Shown piece after piece: positions 32,054 through 44,360 of a DNA stretch of 64,000 bases. The stretch is taken from contig CM018693.1 of the NCBI GenBank assembly GCA_009363875.1, positions 72,710,986 through 72,774,985 on the forward strand, written 5' to 3'. Origin of the DNA: Mikania micrantha (lineage: Eukaryota; Streptophyta; Magnoliopsida; Asterales; Asteraceae). Both the position numbers and the translations under genes were made by a program. The notes beneath the pieces are model-generated. The model searched no databases. It was not told the DNA's origin and saw only the letters and a list, made by a program, of their open reading frames with translations. Every line of letters begins with the position of its first letter. Positions within the stretch are counted from its first letter, which is position 1.

Positions 32054-34062
32054 TGTCACACCCCCACCTCCGCGTCACCAGACGACGTCATTTTTAAAGG
32101 TAGCGGAAGCATAGCGGCGAAGTCCCGAAGGTGAGGGGTGACTTACTTGATCCGGTATCATAACACACATAGTTAAGAAAAGCACTAATTACAAATCACG
32201 ACAAATATTTATTACATGTCCTGAGTATCCGTTTACAACTTAAGTTCCTTCTATTACATCCCAAGTCCTAACTACACGGTGCGTGCACAGGTGTTTCCTC
32301 ACCGTTGGTACTGATTACCTGTAAAAGATTTAAAGTTTAAAAATATCAGTATAAAACTGGTGAGTTCATAAATCAGACTCGATACAATATGATATGATAG
32401 TAAAGTCAATGGTACACATTAACATAAGTGAATAATCATGTGACCCGTATCCAGATCCTTTCTGACAGTCCAGTCTAGATAATAACCGAAGTCAAAATCC
32501 GTGCCTCTAACTCAATGTCTCACTACATCAAGTCGATACCAGGAATGGTGTCAAGCATTCACACAAGGGTAGACGCTATCTATCCATGAATGGGGTTGTC
32601 AGCCCGATAGTACTATCTTTGTCCACACATTCGGCCCCACATGGGTTAACCAGATACAGTTGGTTTTGAGGACTTTTGTTGCACACAGAAAATAGTCATA
32701 ATCCCATGACACCCACATGCAAGCCGGTATTGCAATTGTTACTAAACATATCACACGTTTGATAAAGATTTCATAATAGTCACCCCGATGTTAATAAAAC
32801 AGTAAAAGAAAAGGGGTTGTATGAAACTCACCTGAAGTTTATGAAAAGATAAAATCACACGAACGGTGGCTAAAAATGCTAATCTGCATTAGTTTATTTA
32901 TAATTAATTATTTGGTCTAATATCATACAATGTACTATAATGTAGGTACCTATACTCGTTTAGGTACCTTGTATTAAGTTAATGACTCATTGGATTAGCC
33001 GGGATAATCTCCGACTAATTAGTTAGGTAATGCTGTTGATTATATTACTTAAACAGTCCCTAGATGAAATCTCGGCTTAGGAATGATTAATTCTTGTCAC
33101 TAGTTATCCATGTATCACGAAACATAACAATGTGACATTGGAATAGGTTAAACAATCCTGTTTAACATATTAATCCAACTGTTATCATAAAACCAGACAG
33201 TTATTCCAATTGGTAGGGTAATAATTGTGATTAGTTTGAAACACTTGGGATTAACCTTGCATTTCAAAGATTAACCAAAATAATCACCTACATTGTTATA
33301 ATCCAATGGTTTAGACCATTAGAAGTATTGTTATGGCTTGGTGAAAACCGGACATTATAACGGATCAAAACAGGCATTTACCCGTTAACAAGACAAGTTA
33401 TCCGTCAAAAATCATTCCTAGCTATCATCTAAGCAATAATCAACAATCCTAACTATGTCATTACGTTCAAAAACACGATCTAATCAATGAAGATCAAGTC
33501 AGAAGGTTAAAAAGGATAGTTACCCAAATCAGACGATTCTACGGACAAAATCACGATCAGGACGTGTATACGCGTTCACCGGCTCGAGCTGGACGTTCTG
33601 GTGGTGTCAAATATGAGTTTTGGTGAAAAGTTGGTCAAGATCTTGAGTTGCAGAGGTTTAAGGTCGAGAGAAAGAAAAATAAAAGTTTCTGCATGCTTCT
33701 GCGATATAACAATCTGATTCAACAAGCCGACCTACTCGTCGCGTACCGCGACGAGTTTCCCACATGTCGTTGCGTACCGCGAGGGATTCCGGATAAGATT
33801 TGATATCGTGACTTGTCGCGTACCGCGACAAGACTCCAAGGAGTCGTCGCGTACCGCGAGGGATCCAATTTCAAGATTTTTCTTCGTTTCGCAATTCCGG
33901 ACAATCCGTAACTCGGTTTCACGCAGGGTTTTCTCCCATGTTCCCAATTTCTCGCACACTTTAAACCTGTAATGATTAAAATCATCAATTTAACACAGAT
34001 TCCTAGAACGACCAAACGTGCTCGTGTTATTGATGACGTAATGTTTATCTACAATTGTCACA
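32054..34062 (-). repeat. E2 5' LTR (right copy)
   Basis: 2009 bp, matching the left copy with one difference found by eye. The CGCG hairpin cluster is at 33735-33870, where one core reads TTGCG instead of TCGCG. Followed by TSD GTACA. Confidence 0.95.
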
Positions 34063-35609
34063 GTACAGACGACTTTGTAGTGTATTGTGACGCTTCCCAT
34101 CAGGGACTCGGTTGTGTGTTAATGCAACGAGACCAAGTTATCACGTATGCATCAAGACAGTTGAAGATTCATGAGAAGAACTACACGACTCATGATCTAG
34201 AACTGGGATCCGTAGTCTTCGCATTGATGATTTGTAGGCATTACTTATATGGCACCAAGTATACCACTTCACTGATCACAAGAGGCTGCAGCACATCTTT
34301 GATCCGAAAGAACTCAACATGCGGCAGCGTCGTTGGGTTGAACTTCTGAATGATTATGACTGTGTGATCAATTACCATTCGGGTAAGGCAAACGTTGTAG
34401 CGGATGCCTTGAGCCGGAAGGAACTGGTCAAACCCTTGCACTTAAGAGCAATGGGAATGACTGTGCAAACACGTTTACGCCACAAGATTTTTCAATCTCA
34501 ACAGGAATCAGTGGAACGAGGAAATCTAAAGAAAGAACTTGATTGTGGAGCAGAACGACAATTCAAGACGAAACCAGATGGGGTTATTTAATATCAGGAT
34601 CGCGTGTGGATTCCTGCAGTAGATGAACTAAGGAAGCTTATTTTCGATGAAGCGCACAAGACCAGATACTCAGTACATCCAGGCGCAGATAAAATGTACA
34701 AGGATTTACAAGGATTTTATTGGTGGCCGGGAATGAAGAAAGATATAACCGAGCATGTCGGTCGATGTCTGACATGTGCGAAGGTAAAGGTGGAACACCA
34801 GAAACCATCTGGTTTACTGGAACAGCCTGAGATTCCGCTCTGGAAGTGGGAACAAATAGCTATGGATTTCATTACCAAGCTACCCCGCACTTCCAACAGT
34901 CATGATACTATTTGGGTCATCATAGATCGCTTAACTAAATCTGCTCATTTCTTGCCAATGCATGAAACCTTCACAATGGATAAATTGGCAAGATTGTGCA
35001 TTAACGAGATATTGGTGCGCAATGGTGTACTATTGTCTATCATCTCTGATCAAGATAGCAGATTTACATCAAGATTTTGGCAGTCATTACAAAAATCTAT
35101 AGGGACACACTTAATAACAGCTACCATAGTAGCATCAGATGCGCTCCATTCGAGGCACTTTATGGTAGAAAATGTCGGTCACCGATCTGCTGGAATGAAG
35201 TAGGAGATAAACAAATAACCGGGCCAGAGCTTAGCATCGCGATACTTCTGACCGTTTAAAATAATTCAGCGAATTGGTTCCGTGGCATATAGGCTTAGAT
35301 GACCAGATGAACTCAGTGGTGTGCATGACGTGTTTCATGTCTCAAATCTCAAAATATGCCTAGCGGATGAATCACTTGTCATACCAGTTGAGGAAATTCA
35401 AGTGGACGAACAGTTACATTTCATTGAAAAACCTTTTGAAATTGTGGATCGTGAAGTTAAACAACTGAAGCGGATCCGTATTCCGATCATTAAGGTTCGA
35501 TGGAATTGAAAGCGCGGACATGAGTTTACTTCGGAACCCAAGGATCACATGAAGTCCAAGTATCCTCATATGTTTCCAGAGGAATTTGTACCCGATAATG
35601 ATTCTTAAA
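34063..35609 (+). pseudogene. pol: E1 RNase H, integrase and chromodomain remnant
   Basis: Resumes the E1 polyprotein at DDFVVYCDAS (34068). RNase H motifs NYTTHDLELGSVVFAL are present, with a frameshift near 34255. A new frame at 34319 gives MRQRRWVELLNDYDC and ANVVADALSRK. The integrase finger HPGADKMYKDLQGFYWWPGMKK and the first catalytic region (MDFITKLPR) are present. Between about 35105 and 35115 the text jumps from QKSIGT to NNSYHSSIRCAPFEALYGRK, which deletes the segment with the catalytic Glu. A second deletion lies near 35240. The end (35321-35609) carries MHDVFHVSNLK and the chromodomain-like IKVRWN-stop-KRGHEFT. Dead. Confidence 0.88.
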
Positions 35610-35642
35610 TTTCGGGACGAAATTTCTCTAACAAGGGGAGAC
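35607..35642 (+). promoter_or_regulatory. E1 palindrome and polypurine tract
   Basis: AAATTTCG-GGA-CGAAATTT at 35607-35625, then AACAAGGGGAGAC up to the LTR start at 35643. Confidence 0.8.
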
Positions 35643-37568
35643 TGTAACATCAGTGTCCGAACCGTAGTCAGAACAGTAACATGTACATTAGATCAGGTAC
35701 AAAACTACGTATATTACATGTGGATTATTGTCAATTGATGTTCAATACGAAGCTAATTACGAATCTATTTCAGAAACATGTTGAGAATCCATGGTTTAAC
35801 AGTCAGAATCATATCTGACAACACGAAACTAATGTGTGCATGATTTTTAGGTTTTATTATGTATAAAAGTATGTGAGAATGTACATAACAAAACAATAAC
35901 GGACGTCGTTACGTGAATATTTAACTAAAAGAGTATTCGTGCGAGTCACGATTCGCACGAATATATCCGTGGGTTTAACTTTCTGAATGATGTCTAATAA
36001 CTAGATAATCAAATCGGAAAGTACAGTTGTCGTCATGTTTTTACGAGCGTCGATCCAAATGAATACGCGCGAAAACCGTACAATTCGATTAAACAGATAA
36101 ATTAAACGATTTTTTAGAATTCTAAAAGTAAATAAAAGATATTTAGTTAATTTATTAGGAATTACAACCTAAAATAATTTGGAAAACTCTATTTTAAAAT
36201 TGTATCATTTCGTTACGAGAACAACCGAAAACCGACTTTCTTACGCAAAACCGAGCGAAGTCGAACAAACACGAACACGTCAGAACGATAAAATAGTTAA
36301 ATGGCATTAAATGCCATTCACTCCCAGTTTCCTACCATCTCTCCCTCTTTACATTCGTTCTCCCCCTCTCTAACCTTTTTCTCACTTTAGAAAACCCACC
36401 ATTTCTCACTCAAATCCTAACCAATTTGGGCAAATTTGCTGTCAAAACAACCGTAGAAACGTGTAGATCGTTAAAAATGAAGAAATCAAGCTTTGGATCA
36501 TCAAAAACAAGGCAACAACGAGCTCAAACGAGCTGTTCTTGTGGCTGTCACTGTTTTGGTGTGTTTATCACTTTGCAACCGAGAATTTGAACTTAAACCC
36601 ATAGGATCTAGCACGAAGTTGATGTAGGAAGCTAAGGAACATTGGAGATTTAAATTTAGCATGGTTGAAAATCGATTTGGAGTTGGGTATTTTAGTATCG
36701 ACATATGAACATCAAGCATAAGAATAGTATCGACAAGCTGGAATAAGAACACCTTCATCAGCCGATACTAACAAGTTCGACTGGACTAAAATCGATGGCT
36801 TCCTTCGAACTTTTTAGTGTCGACACTCTCCAAGATCAGATGCCAAGGGTACCATCGATGCTTGTAGAATCGATGGGCTTAAGGTGCTGTTTCATCGATA
36901 TTGATGAGACTCATGTCATCGACACTAGCCCTCTGCTGTTGATATTATTACCTTAGTATAATCCAAGTATTTTAAACTTGGAACCAACCTAAGAAACCAA
37001 GAAATGAATTCATGAGATGAGTTTGAACATGGGTTAGTCGAGTGTGAAGCTATTAGAGTTTCCTTTGTGTTAAAACAGTTTCGTGCGCATCGAAACAAAA
37101 GGTTTTCAACATAAAAGTTTTATAAACTATTGGAAACATCTAAACACATGATTTATCAATTAAATAGGATTATTACCTATGGTTTTTGCTAGATAAATCA
37201 TGGACTAAGAGGGTAACAATAGTTAAGGTTCAAGGATTGGATTACAAAGTGTTAACTAAAAACCCTATGTACACGAACCTAAGACTAATGATTTTTAAGC
37301 AAATAAACTAAGTGTATTTCATATAAATCACAACAATCTAAGAGTTGTTAAGTGATTATGAGTGTCAAAAGAGAACAAAAGAACAAGTTGGGATCTATGG
37401 GAGTTCAACAAAACAACTAGGTGTAGATGAGTTGATTATATGTGTTAACTCTCAACACTTAGTGATTTCATGCATCTTATAATTAACTTATATTGTTCAA
37501 TTTGGATAAACCAAAGTGATGATATACACAAGAATGAACAAGAATAATGAGGTAACAAAGAACTACTA
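35643..37568 (+). repeat. E1 3' LTR, truncated at right
   Basis: Starts TGTAACATCAG. It matches 1-1560 of the 5' LTR from 35999 on, with many substitutions and small indels (for example ~34 bp present near 845-880 only in the 5' copy). Homology ends at AGAACTACTA (37568), where copia gag begins without an LTR terminus. ORFs inside it are not coding. Confidence 0.88.
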
Positions 37569-37833
37569 ATAATAGGTGTATATAAATATTGTAGAAACAC
37601 GATTTGTCCAAAGTTGATAATATATGGCAATCAAATCATCCGTAGACTCATTTCACACACACATGTAGCTGTAAAACTGTGTCTTTTGTGCTTTGGAGTT
37701 GATGTTGTTTAAAGCATCGTTGCCCTCGTATCACTTTTGCAAAGCATCCAACATTGACTTTGATGATGAAAACTGCTTGAACTAGTGTAAAATATATTTG
37801 GCAATGGACTGGAACAGATTGCATAAGCTTTCT
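37569..37833 (-). pseudogene. gag: C2 gag fragment behind a copia LTR
   Basis: On the minus strand AAGAAAGCTTATGC at the LTR edge is followed by decayed copia gag: SQSIAxxIFH-like text, the DALQ region, stop, RYEGNDALxNINSKA, then NESTDDLIAIYYQL. The sequence enters gag in its middle directly at the LTR end, so leader and gag N-terminus are deleted. Confidence 0.65.
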
Positions 37834-38145
37834 TGTAGGACCTAGAAAACGGAAAAGATCCCTAACGATTCTGTTTGACAGCCCTCCAAATCGTGCGGAA
37901 TCCTATTCGTGGGTTTTCCAATCGAAATCCTTGCAACCCGTGATGATACAATTATAGGGAATCGACTTTATGAGTGAAATCGAACACCATGGGCTAGAAG
38001 ACGAAGTTGGATATGCTAGAGAAGCTCTGAAAATGAGGAGGATACTCAGGGAATGATTAGTCACCCTAAAACATTATGTTTGTTGGGTATTTATAGGCCA
38101 TAGTCTGTCATACGAATGAGTTGCACGAAGCACTCATTCATACCA
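37834..38145 (-). repeat. C2 LTR 3' portion
   Basis: In minus sense it ends GGTCCTACA like the C1 LTR. It shares the TTTCGATTGGAAAACCC block and CCCATGGTGTTCGAT with C1 and has a few CATTCG words near 38110-38135. Its 5' part is lost: at ~38146 it is joined to integrase sequence. Confidence 0.75.
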
Positions 38146-39689
38146 AGCAGCCTCAATCAACCTTCTGTTCTTTCGTTCAGCAACACCATTCATTTGTGGG
38201 ACATAAGGAGCACTAAATTGTTGAACAATACCATTTTCATTGCAGAAAGTCTCCACGTGATGATTCTTAAATTCTGTCCCGTTATCTGTTCTGAGCACTC
38301 TAACTTTGAGCTTGTAAAGTGATTCAAGCTTAGTAACCAGAACCTAAATACACTCGAATGTTTCTGATTTTTCTTTCATGAAAAATGCCCAGGATTACCT
38401 GGAGTACTCGTCAGTAATAACCAAACAGTACTGATCTCCATCGATACTCTTGCGGTTAACAGGACCGAACAATTTATATGAAGAAGCTCCAGTGGAACAG
38501 TAATTGAGTGATACTTTTTGAGCTTATGAGACTGCTTGACTTGCTTTCACTTTTTGCATGAAACACAGAAATCAGACAGTTTGAAGTTCTTCAAACTCAC
38601 TCCCTCAACCAGATTGTTGTGAACCAAGTGATTCATCTTTCGTAGACTCAAATGACCCATCTTCTAATGCCAAAGGATACAATCTTTCTCTGTAGCCTTA
38701 GACATAAAACATGAAGCTATAGAAGATGTAGTTGAAGCTGTGGCCATGTTGAGAACATATAAATCTTCTTTTCTTGGAGTTGACATCAAAATCCATTCTT
38801 ATGTAATTGTGATACCTTGCTTGAGGATGTAGCAGCTAGAGTCATCAAAAAGAACCTTGTACTTTTTGTCACATGAAGTAGATTGTTCTCCAGCTGCTTC
38901 ACATATCTGACTTTGTCAAATGAGACTTGACCATTTGAAAGAATTCCTTCTCCAGTAATGAATACTCCTTTGTCACCAGCAAAAGTAACATATTCTCATC
39001 TAATTGAATTGACATATGTAAGAAGCGATATGTCTCCAGTCATGTGCCTTGATGCCCCACTATCCACAATCCAAGTGCTGTTAAGAGCAGCATTTGGGGT
39101 AACCTGCACATACACAAAACATTAGTTGAACTTGGGAACCCAAGCCTTTACAGTCTTGGGTTGACCAAATGAGTCCAGGATTATCATCTCAATCCATTGT
39201 CCATCTAAGGTTACTTTATCTTGAGGTTTTGATATAGAAGTCTTTGATGATTTGACCTTCCAGATAGTGTTTTTGCTAAAAGATTTCTTTAAATACACAG
39301 AAGATGGTTTTGATTGATTATCAGAAACAATTTTGCGTGTATTTTGATCAATCATTGCCCTTTTACCCTTATCTTGAGACTTAATTGATGAAGAATGTTT
39401 GGGTTTGACTTGAGGTAAATGATGAACAGGTTTGACCTGTTTAACAAAATACTGATTTGGTTTTTTATATGGTGGAAACTATGGTCTTGTCAAATGAGGG
39501 CAAGATCTAGCAAAATTCCCAAGTGCACCACACTCAAAACATGCTCGTTTATCCGTGGAAGAAAACTCTTTGGTGTTATTTTGAGACTATTTGTTTTGAA
39601 ACTTTGAACCATGATTTTTAAGAAAATCCGTTGGTTTTGTCTTATCTTGTTTCAAACCCAAACCCTTTGTCCCCTTAAAAACAAGACTA
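38146..39689 (-). pseudogene. pol: C2 pol N-half: protease, pre-integrase, integrase (broken)
   Basis: Minus-strand copia sequence closely related to C1. From right to left: linker and knuckle CFECGALGNFARSC near 39500-39540 (His replaced by Asn); protease motif WIVDSGASRHMTGD near 39030-39075, absent from C1; FITGEGILSNGQVSFDKV; pre-integrase WHxxMGHLSLRK near 38660; integrase core with LRTDNGTEF near 38270; NGVAERKNRRLIEAA ending at about 38146, where it fuses to LTR sequence. Stops and frameshifts are scattered throughout. RT and RNase H are missing. Confidence 0.82.
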
Positions 39690-40427
39690 TCAGTCTTGTT
39701 GGACACTGGCCTCACCCACTTGTGAAGCCTTCACAAAGCCTATGGCTTTGGAGAATTTTGAAGACATAGTTGTCTTGGATGAGATTGTGTCAACCTTTTT
39801 GACACCAGCTGTCTGATTCTTAACAGTGGATACTTGACGTGAAAAATCAGATTCATCCTCAGAATCAGAGACCCAATCTTCAACCACTCCCTCCACAAAT
39901 GATTTCTCAGACAATGAAGAGCCCTCATCTGAGATGACTCCAATAGGATCAATTACTAATGGAGTTTTAACTTGAAAATCTTTAATTTCTTTGTCATTAG
40001 GTGAATTGACAAAACAATTTAAGACTAGTGGAGGACAATGGTTATATTTTGTTACTTTTCCCTTACTCTTCGGATCAGTCCCATCATTGATCATGTGCTC
40101 GATAATATATGAAGAACTTTCATAGCTCTTGAGCTTCTGACTCAAAGTCTCATGGTCACATACGACTATGGCTAACTTCTTCTTTGTCTCATTAATTGTG
40201 TTTAGATAAGAAGTGATAGCATCTTTCTTATTAAGCACAACGATCTCAGCCTCATGTAATTGCTTGTTTAATAATTCAATTATAGCTTGAAAATCCTTTT
40301 CATTTGATTTCAAAATACGATTTGCCTCAATGCATTGGTTGAGATCACTGATCAGGTTTGCATTATGCTCCTGATAAGCCAAGACCCAACTTTCAAGGTC
40401 AACACAATGAAAACATCTAGAGTTAGG
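39690..40427 (-). pseudogene. gag: C2 gag C-terminal half
   Basis: About 245 codons stay open on the minus strand: SRCFHCVDLESWVLAYQEHN, a coiled-coil stretch (ANRILKSNEKDFQAIIELL onward), an acidic region around SDEGSSLSEKSFVEGVVEDW and then linker. It aligns with C1 12430-13130. At 40427 it is interrupted by L2; the missing upstream part is at 44375-44655. Confidence 0.85.
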
Positions 40428-41092
40428 TGTGACAACCAATACATGACCATCCGGCGAGTCCGTACGGTGTGTGTACTTTCACTATTTACTGTGTGTAAAT
40501 ACAAGGTGTAAACAGTGGTGAAACAACAGTGTACAAACTAATGACAAGACCATATCGGTTGCGATCTGATATCCATAGATGACAGGAATCAGATGGCCCA
40601 CAACTCAGTATGAAAACAATGTGAGTCCCATAACAACAATGTGAAAATAGGCCAGTCTAGTTGGGTCCGTCTGTGAGAATGTCCAATGCAAACAACAACT
40701 CGTTATCGTATACGAATAATAAACTGACAGTGTGTTTGCGTGGGTGACGATTCACACAAACATATATGTGGGTTTAACGTTCTGAACGATAACTGAAAAG
40801 TAGAAAACCAAATCAGAAAGTGAAACATACGATCGTGTTCGTACAGTTAGCGCTCTGTACGAAAACGCGCGTAAGTCAAAGCTTTCTGACGAAACAGCGA
40901 AGATTAACGATTTAATCGCGAAGGAAACAGTAAAAACAAAGGAAACAAAATATTTTATGTTTTACAATTTTGAAACTCATAAAAAAACAGTCCGAGAAAG
41001 CTACGTATTTAAGATACGAAAAACACGCGATTACGTTCCGAAAACGCGACGAAAACGAGAACCGAGCAAACGAAACGAACCCGAACATACGC

Positions 41093-41108
41093 GGGGTATA
41101 AAAACCCC
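41093..41108 (+). promoter_or_regulatory. L2 TATA box
   Basis: GGGGTATAAAAACCCC: a canonical TATA box between G4 and C4, followed ~50 bp later by a CT-rich patch (41140-41190). Confidence 0.7.
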
Positions 41109-41515
41109 ATCTCAAGAAATTAATCACATTTAATACCCTCACCTACACCTTCCTCTCTCTATAATTTGGATCCCCTCTATCTCTAGAAGTTTTGAACTTC
41201 AAATCCATAGATCCCCTTCAATACTTGATGAAATCGTGTGTTCTTGGTGCCAAATCGAAGCTATAAACACCCTCTACACGAAAGTACAGCCGATCGGAAG
41301 TGAAATCCGCTAAAAATTGAGGTATTTGATCTGCAAGTTTCTGATTATTAGGGTTTTTAACCCCTTTTTTCGACCCTATTCAAAAACCGGTTCTAACCAC
41401 CCTTAAAACCCCTCAGCTATACACGAAAACACATGGGGTAGTGTGGAAGCATGTGCTAGTCCATGATTTGGATGTTTAGTTCCAAAAAGGGGTGGCCTAC
41501 AATTGTTCCAGCCGA

Positions 41516-41925
41516 ACCACCGAATGAGACACCCAGATGGCCGAAAGGCTTATGGCCGAAGGGCCTAAGGCCGAATGGCCACATTCTCTCGTCAGCCATT
41601 CGTTCATCACCTAGCCATTCGATCGGAACAATTCATTCCGCCCAGGGATGGGGCAGCCTCATTCGGCATTGAATACTCCCATTCGACTAAGGCTCATTCG
41701 TGGATCACCCTCATTCGAGCATCACTATTCGGTCACACTCATTCGACCGGGCCACAGCTCCATTCGACCGAAGGCCCAAGTTATCTCAGTCGGCGCAGGA
41801 TGGCTGTTTCAGCCCAAGTGACTTGGTTCGGCCCTGGGTGATTAATCTAGCTCACATGTCATTCGGCCCATGACCATTATTCGGCCCATGGCCATCTAGG
41901 CGGTCCATGTAACTCATTTGGCCCA
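41516..41925. repeat. CATTCG cluster 6 (L2)
   Basis: About 20 CATTCG/CGAATG/GGCCGAA words in 410 bp, 400-800 bp downstream of the TATA box, so probably transcribed. The long ORF across it is a by-product of repeat composition. Confidence 0.75.
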
Positions 41926-43210
41926 CGTGTGGGAAGATACAAACTAATATGTTGAACCAACTAGATGTTTTATAATATGCATGGGAGGTTAAACAAGATT
42001 AATACAAAGGTGGTGGAAACCTTGTTAAACAAATACATAACATCTAGGGCTTTTTTTCCAATCAAAATGTCCAAGAAATAATAGTTATTTCAAGTAATTA
42101 CAATAATTAGACGCAAAGTTTTCATACGTAAACTTAAGTTTTACACTTAGAAACCATTTTGGGTTCAAACTTGCACAATCTAAGTTGGCTAAGTCAAGTG
42201 AAACATAAAGAGCCATAACAAGACGTGCTAAGCTTAACCTACGTTGGTTAAGTGTTGGTATGTCCTATAACAATTGAACAAGGGCCTAATGATGACCGAG
42301 ACTCATGAGTGTTAGCCAATTTTAGGGCTAACATATACACGCACCAACATCAAAACAGGATCGTGAAAACAACATCAAGTACCACAAAGAGTGCATGCAT
42401 TTCTTGTTAGAACTTAGTCAACCACAACAATTACAAGGTGAGTTCATATGCCCCCTTTCGAATCTTTTGATTTTAACTACGGGGCTGAGAAACATGCTAA
42501 CATATATTTATCATACATTATCATACTTTACCATACCATAACATGCTTTATCATACTTCGTTATTCTATTATCATATCATACTATCATGGGTACGCATGT
42601 GTGTGAAATTATCATTACAACACAATTAGGATGGTACTTGATGATATAACATCAAGATATTATCAAACCAAATCGAATAACATGAGTGTATTAAGATTTA
42701 GTCTTATAACACTTTGTTATCTACAATGGGTGAACAGTGAGGTGACAATGTGATAACAAGAAACAAGATCAGGTAGAAAAAAGAATGATAATCATGAGTA
42801 CATACTTTCATGATAACGATATCATTCATCACGCAAACCAACCCTGTGCATTAAGACAAGTTCTTAGCACACATGGTTAACACACGAGAACACATAACAT
42901 TGGGAATATCAGTGTGAACATCATTGATGACATCATACCTTGATTACTACTTGACGGTTTATAATAAATCACACTCTTGGAATGGAATTTTGGGAATTCT
43001 TTAGTAGGGAGCATGGGACAATTGATTAATTTTATTAAATAACCATAACGCTTACAACATTTCTAAAAAACAACATACCAAAAGGGGATTATAACTTCAT
43101 TTTCATTGAGATGAAGTTGACTCAATTCATTAGGAACATACCGAGCATTGCATGCAATAACATTCTAATTATTAACACTCCAAAGGTCTTGGGAACCTAT
43201 TTATACAAAT

Positions 43211-43662
43211 AGATATCATGGAGAGGATATCTTCCACAACGGGATGGTTTAGAGCCACTGGGACAATCATGTCTCAATCTAGGTATCATGGAGAGGATAC
43301 CTTACAATCCAAACCAGTCAGCAAACACATACATAGGGACTCTAAACTTTCATTCTTCTAGATATTATGGAGAGAATATCTTGCACGCCAAACTTATCCA
43401 TGGTAACACGCCTAGAGACAATTAAGTCTCGCTCAAATAGATATTATGGGAAGGATATCTTACAGATCGGACTGGGCAGTACTGACAGTCACAGGGACTA
43501 TTTAGTCTTGCTCTATATATCTTTGGGGGATATCTTACACTCGGGGTTAATCAGAAATGATTAGCAACAAAAACTAATAAGTTTTGCTCTAGATATCGAG
43601 GAGGATATCTTACACGTTGGGGTAATCCGTAAGGAATAGCTAACAGAGACAATTACGTCTCT
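43211..43662 (+). repeat. Six-unit array of paired hairpins in L2
   Basis: ~77-bp units, each with two hairpins. H1 starts at 43211, 43281, 43360, 43439, 43514 and 43591; arms are AGATATC/GATATCT, AGGTATC/GATACCT, AGATATT/AATATCT and variants around ATGGAGAG-type loops. H2 lies at 43260-43275, 43415-43430, 43494-43509, 43570-43585 and 43645-43662, with arms GGGAC/GTCTC, GAGAC/GTCTC, GGGACT/AGTCTT, AAAACT/AGTTTT and AGAGAC/GTCTCT. H2 is unclear in unit 2. Confidence 0.85.
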
Positions 43663-43752
43663 TTTCCAAATGATGGGAATAATCAACTTGGGGAATCATG
43701 GGTGAAATGAAATGGGTATCCATAGTTGTATTACAAGTGGTGTTGAATCCTG

Positions 43753-43830
43753 TTGAGCATGTGGTGGGATGGTGTCTGGGCGGGTTGTAGGCTCGACCCT
43801 TTCGTATGCCCTATATATAAGAATGCTTGA
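43753..43830 (+). repeat. CCCTATATATA hairpin module in L2
   Basis: Outer arms TTGAGCAT and ATGCTTGA (two G-U pairs), inner arms GGGTTG/CGACCC (43782-43799), then CGTATGCCCTATATATA. The same architecture as in the E3 leader. Confidence 0.65.
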
Positions 43831-44331
43831 TTGGATGAAATACCATTTGTAAGTATAGCTATGGAGAGGACATTGTGTGTGACAAATGAAACATTCATAA
43901 ACAAGACTTGTGTGTAACATTGTGAACATGAACGACAATAAATCAATGGTTTTCAATTATCAAACTTATCAACTAACCAACCTCGTGTTGACTTTGTTTA
44001 AATGCATGTTTTCTCAGTTGATGAACAGGTTTAGTCACCAGCATTCAAGGAATAAGCTAGTGGACTTTAGAAGACCTAGCTTCATTTTGTGTAGAACATA
44101 CTTTTGAATGACAACACAACGAATCATCTTTTGTAAATCTTGTGCAGATACAAGATAGAAACTCATTGATTCTTTTTGATAGATTTACTTAGTTAAATTA
44201 TGAACGTAACAATTGTAATTTAACTTTGTAATTCTATATCATTGTCATATTAACATTTCTCATTTTTACATCATGTGATATGCAAACAATCTGATCACTT
44301 CGATTATCAAGCGATCCCTAGAACCTTCCGC

Positions 44332-44360
44332 CCGACGGGAAAGTCGATCCAGCCCGTCGG
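44332..44360 (+). promoter_or_regulatory. GC hairpin at L2 3' end
   Basis: CCGACGGG pairs perfectly with CCCGTCGG across a 13-nt loop, 14 bp before the LTR end. Confidence 0.65.

Larger units (their letters stand above)
23814..34062 (-). mobile_element. E2: young, apparently complete Ty3/gypsy chromovirus
   Basis: A 10,249-bp minus-strand element with two 2009-bp LTRs (23814-25822 and 32054-34062) and perfect 5-bp TSD GTACA (23809-23813, 34063-34067). By eye the LTRs differ at one position (C near 25531 versus T near 33771), so insertion is very recent. In element order: LTR, primer-binding site, extra ORF, 70-bp hairpin repeats, one intact gag-pol ORF, palindrome, polypurine tract, LTR. The C-terminal chromodomain-like end and long LTRs suggest the Tekay/Del type of chromovirus. 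It has everything a mobile element would need. Confidence 0.95.
1..37568 (+). mobile_element. E1: outer, decayed Ty3/gypsy chromovirus hosting the nest
   Basis: Plus-strand LTR retrotransposon in pieces: 5' LTR 1-3788, primer-binding site 3792-3804, gag and protease/RT 3966-6040, RT 23181-23813, RNase H-integrase-chromodomain 34063-35609, polypurine tract before 35643, 3' LTR 35643-37568. Position 1 aligns with 35999, so about 356 bp of the 5' LTR lie outside the window. The pieces join cleanly: the reading at 6040 resumes at 23181 inside RT, and the reading at 23813 resumes at 34068, after the TSD copy, inside RNase H. The 3' LTR stops matching the 5' LTR at about 37568, where copia sequence begins; its remainder is not in the window. 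Many stops, frameshifts and an integrase deletion make it non-autonomous. Confidence 0.9.

Noticed and set aside
41463..41841. ORFs of 69 and 88 codons across the L2 CATTCG cluster
   Set aside because: Openness results from the absence of stops in CATTCG-type repeats; no domain, other frames are open as well.
43211..43662. Repeat array considered as CRISPR
   Set aside because: Units vary in both repeat and spacer, are palindromic throughout, and lie in a plant LTR; no cas genes.
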